DNA from: Puffinus mauretanicus | Lineage: Eukaryota; Chordata; Aves; Procellariiformes; Procellariidae | Direction of reading: 5' to 3' | Assembly: GCA_023333565.1 (NCBI GenBank) | Contig: JAJKFH010000948.1 | Span: 1,550,001-1,614,000, forward strand | DNA: 64,000 bases | In this document: piece by piece, positions 63,800-64,000 of the stretch | How positions within the stretch are numbered: position 1 is the first letter of the stretch | Layout of the letters: every line of letters begins with the position of its first letter | Notes under the pieces: model-generated | The model's database searches: none | What the model was told of the DNA's origin: nothing | Seen by the model: only the letters and a program-made list of their open reading frames with translations | Translations under genes and position numbers: made by a program

Positions 63800-64000
63800 C
63801 GACACACCTGAGGGACAGGATGCCATCCAGAGGGACCTGGACAAGCTCGAGAAGTGGGCCCGTGTGAACCTCATGAGGTTCAACAAGGCCAAGTACAAGG
63901 TCCGGCACCTGGGTCGGGGCAACCCCCAGTATCAATACAGGCTGGCGGATGAAGGGATTGAGAGCAGCCCTGCCGAGAAGGACTTGGGGGTACTGGTGGA
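63798..64000 (+). mobile_element. CR1 LINE, young, runs off right edge
   Basis: Plus-sense CR1 ORF2 begins at GTCGACACACC and proceeds GGGACCTGGACAAGCTCGAG, GGTTCAACAAGGCCAAG and GAGAAGGACTTGGGGGTACT. The frame ([20 protein letters not shown], ...AEKDLGVLV) is open to the window end, without stop or frameshift. It is 5'-truncated in the RT region and looks the least diverged CR1 in the window. Confidence 0.95.

Noticed and set aside
1..64000. Prokaryotic-type features (CRISPR array, operons, attachment sites, phage).
   Set aside because: Introns, LINEs, LTRs and composition show vertebrate nuclear DNA; no regularly spaced repeat array is present.
1..64000. tRNA, rRNA or snoRNA genes.
   Set aside because: I saw no cloverleaf-like A/B box pair or box C/D or H/ACA layout on reading. 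A covariance-model scan would be needed to exclude small ones in the MTRR introns.

Overview
The window is vertebrate nuclear DNA, almost certainly from a bird. It is AT-rich and gene-poor, its dominant repeats are CR1 LINE fragments with avian-type 3' ends, and it carries avian-style endogenous retrovirus LTRs. It also holds a split vertebrate gene with standard introns. Nothing points to a prokaryote, plasmid or phage, so operons, CRISPR arrays and ribosome binding sites do not apply.

One gene can be read with certainty: MTRR, methionine synthase reductase, on the minus strand from 60255 (start codon) to 33530 (stop). I could trace 14 coding exons with splice sites and matching phases. Together they give 2,097 nt, that is 698 codons plus a stop, the same length I recall for human MTRR. 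Every expected flavoprotein motif is present: the FMN P-loop, the FMN-binding STTGTGD and GLGD loops, the FAD-binding RSYS and GVCTGW, the NADPH-binding GPGTG and CRHQDRD, and the C-terminal Trp that stacks on FAD. The enzyme passes electrons from NADPH through FAD and FMN to the oxidised cobalamin of methionine synthase, reactivating it. Intron 12 is only 86 bp and needs a GC-AG splice pair. Exon 9 is a 43-bp microexon. The first coding exon has a 15-A run just upstream of the ATG.

Layout. Positions 1-33.5 kb, downstream of MTRR, look intergenic: CR1 fragments at 1.3-3.1, 6.2-7.2, 9.0, 10.3, 11.2-12.0 (ORF1-like), 17.5-19.0 and 24.1-24.8 kb. A 600-bp solo LTR is nested in the first CR1 and an LTR fragment lies in the one at 17.5 kb. 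Two weak exon-like ORFs occur at 874-997 (minus) and 13185-13418 (plus). Positions 33.5-60.3 kb are MTRR; its introns hold CR1 pieces and one ERV-like stretch. Positions 60.3-64 kb are the 5' side of MTRR. They hold a six-copy 13-bp tandem repeat, a compact 164-bp LTR-like insertion, and a CR1 that runs off the right edge with an open frame. No CpG island and no head-to-head neighbour gene (FASTKD3 in mammals) is visible there, so the MTRR promoter and 5' UTR exon(s) are probably beyond 64 kb or not recognisable.

I found no new multi-gene system. The most notable items are the GC-AG mini-intron, the homopolymer beside the MTRR start, the nested and rearranged transposons, and the unassigned exon-like ORFs.
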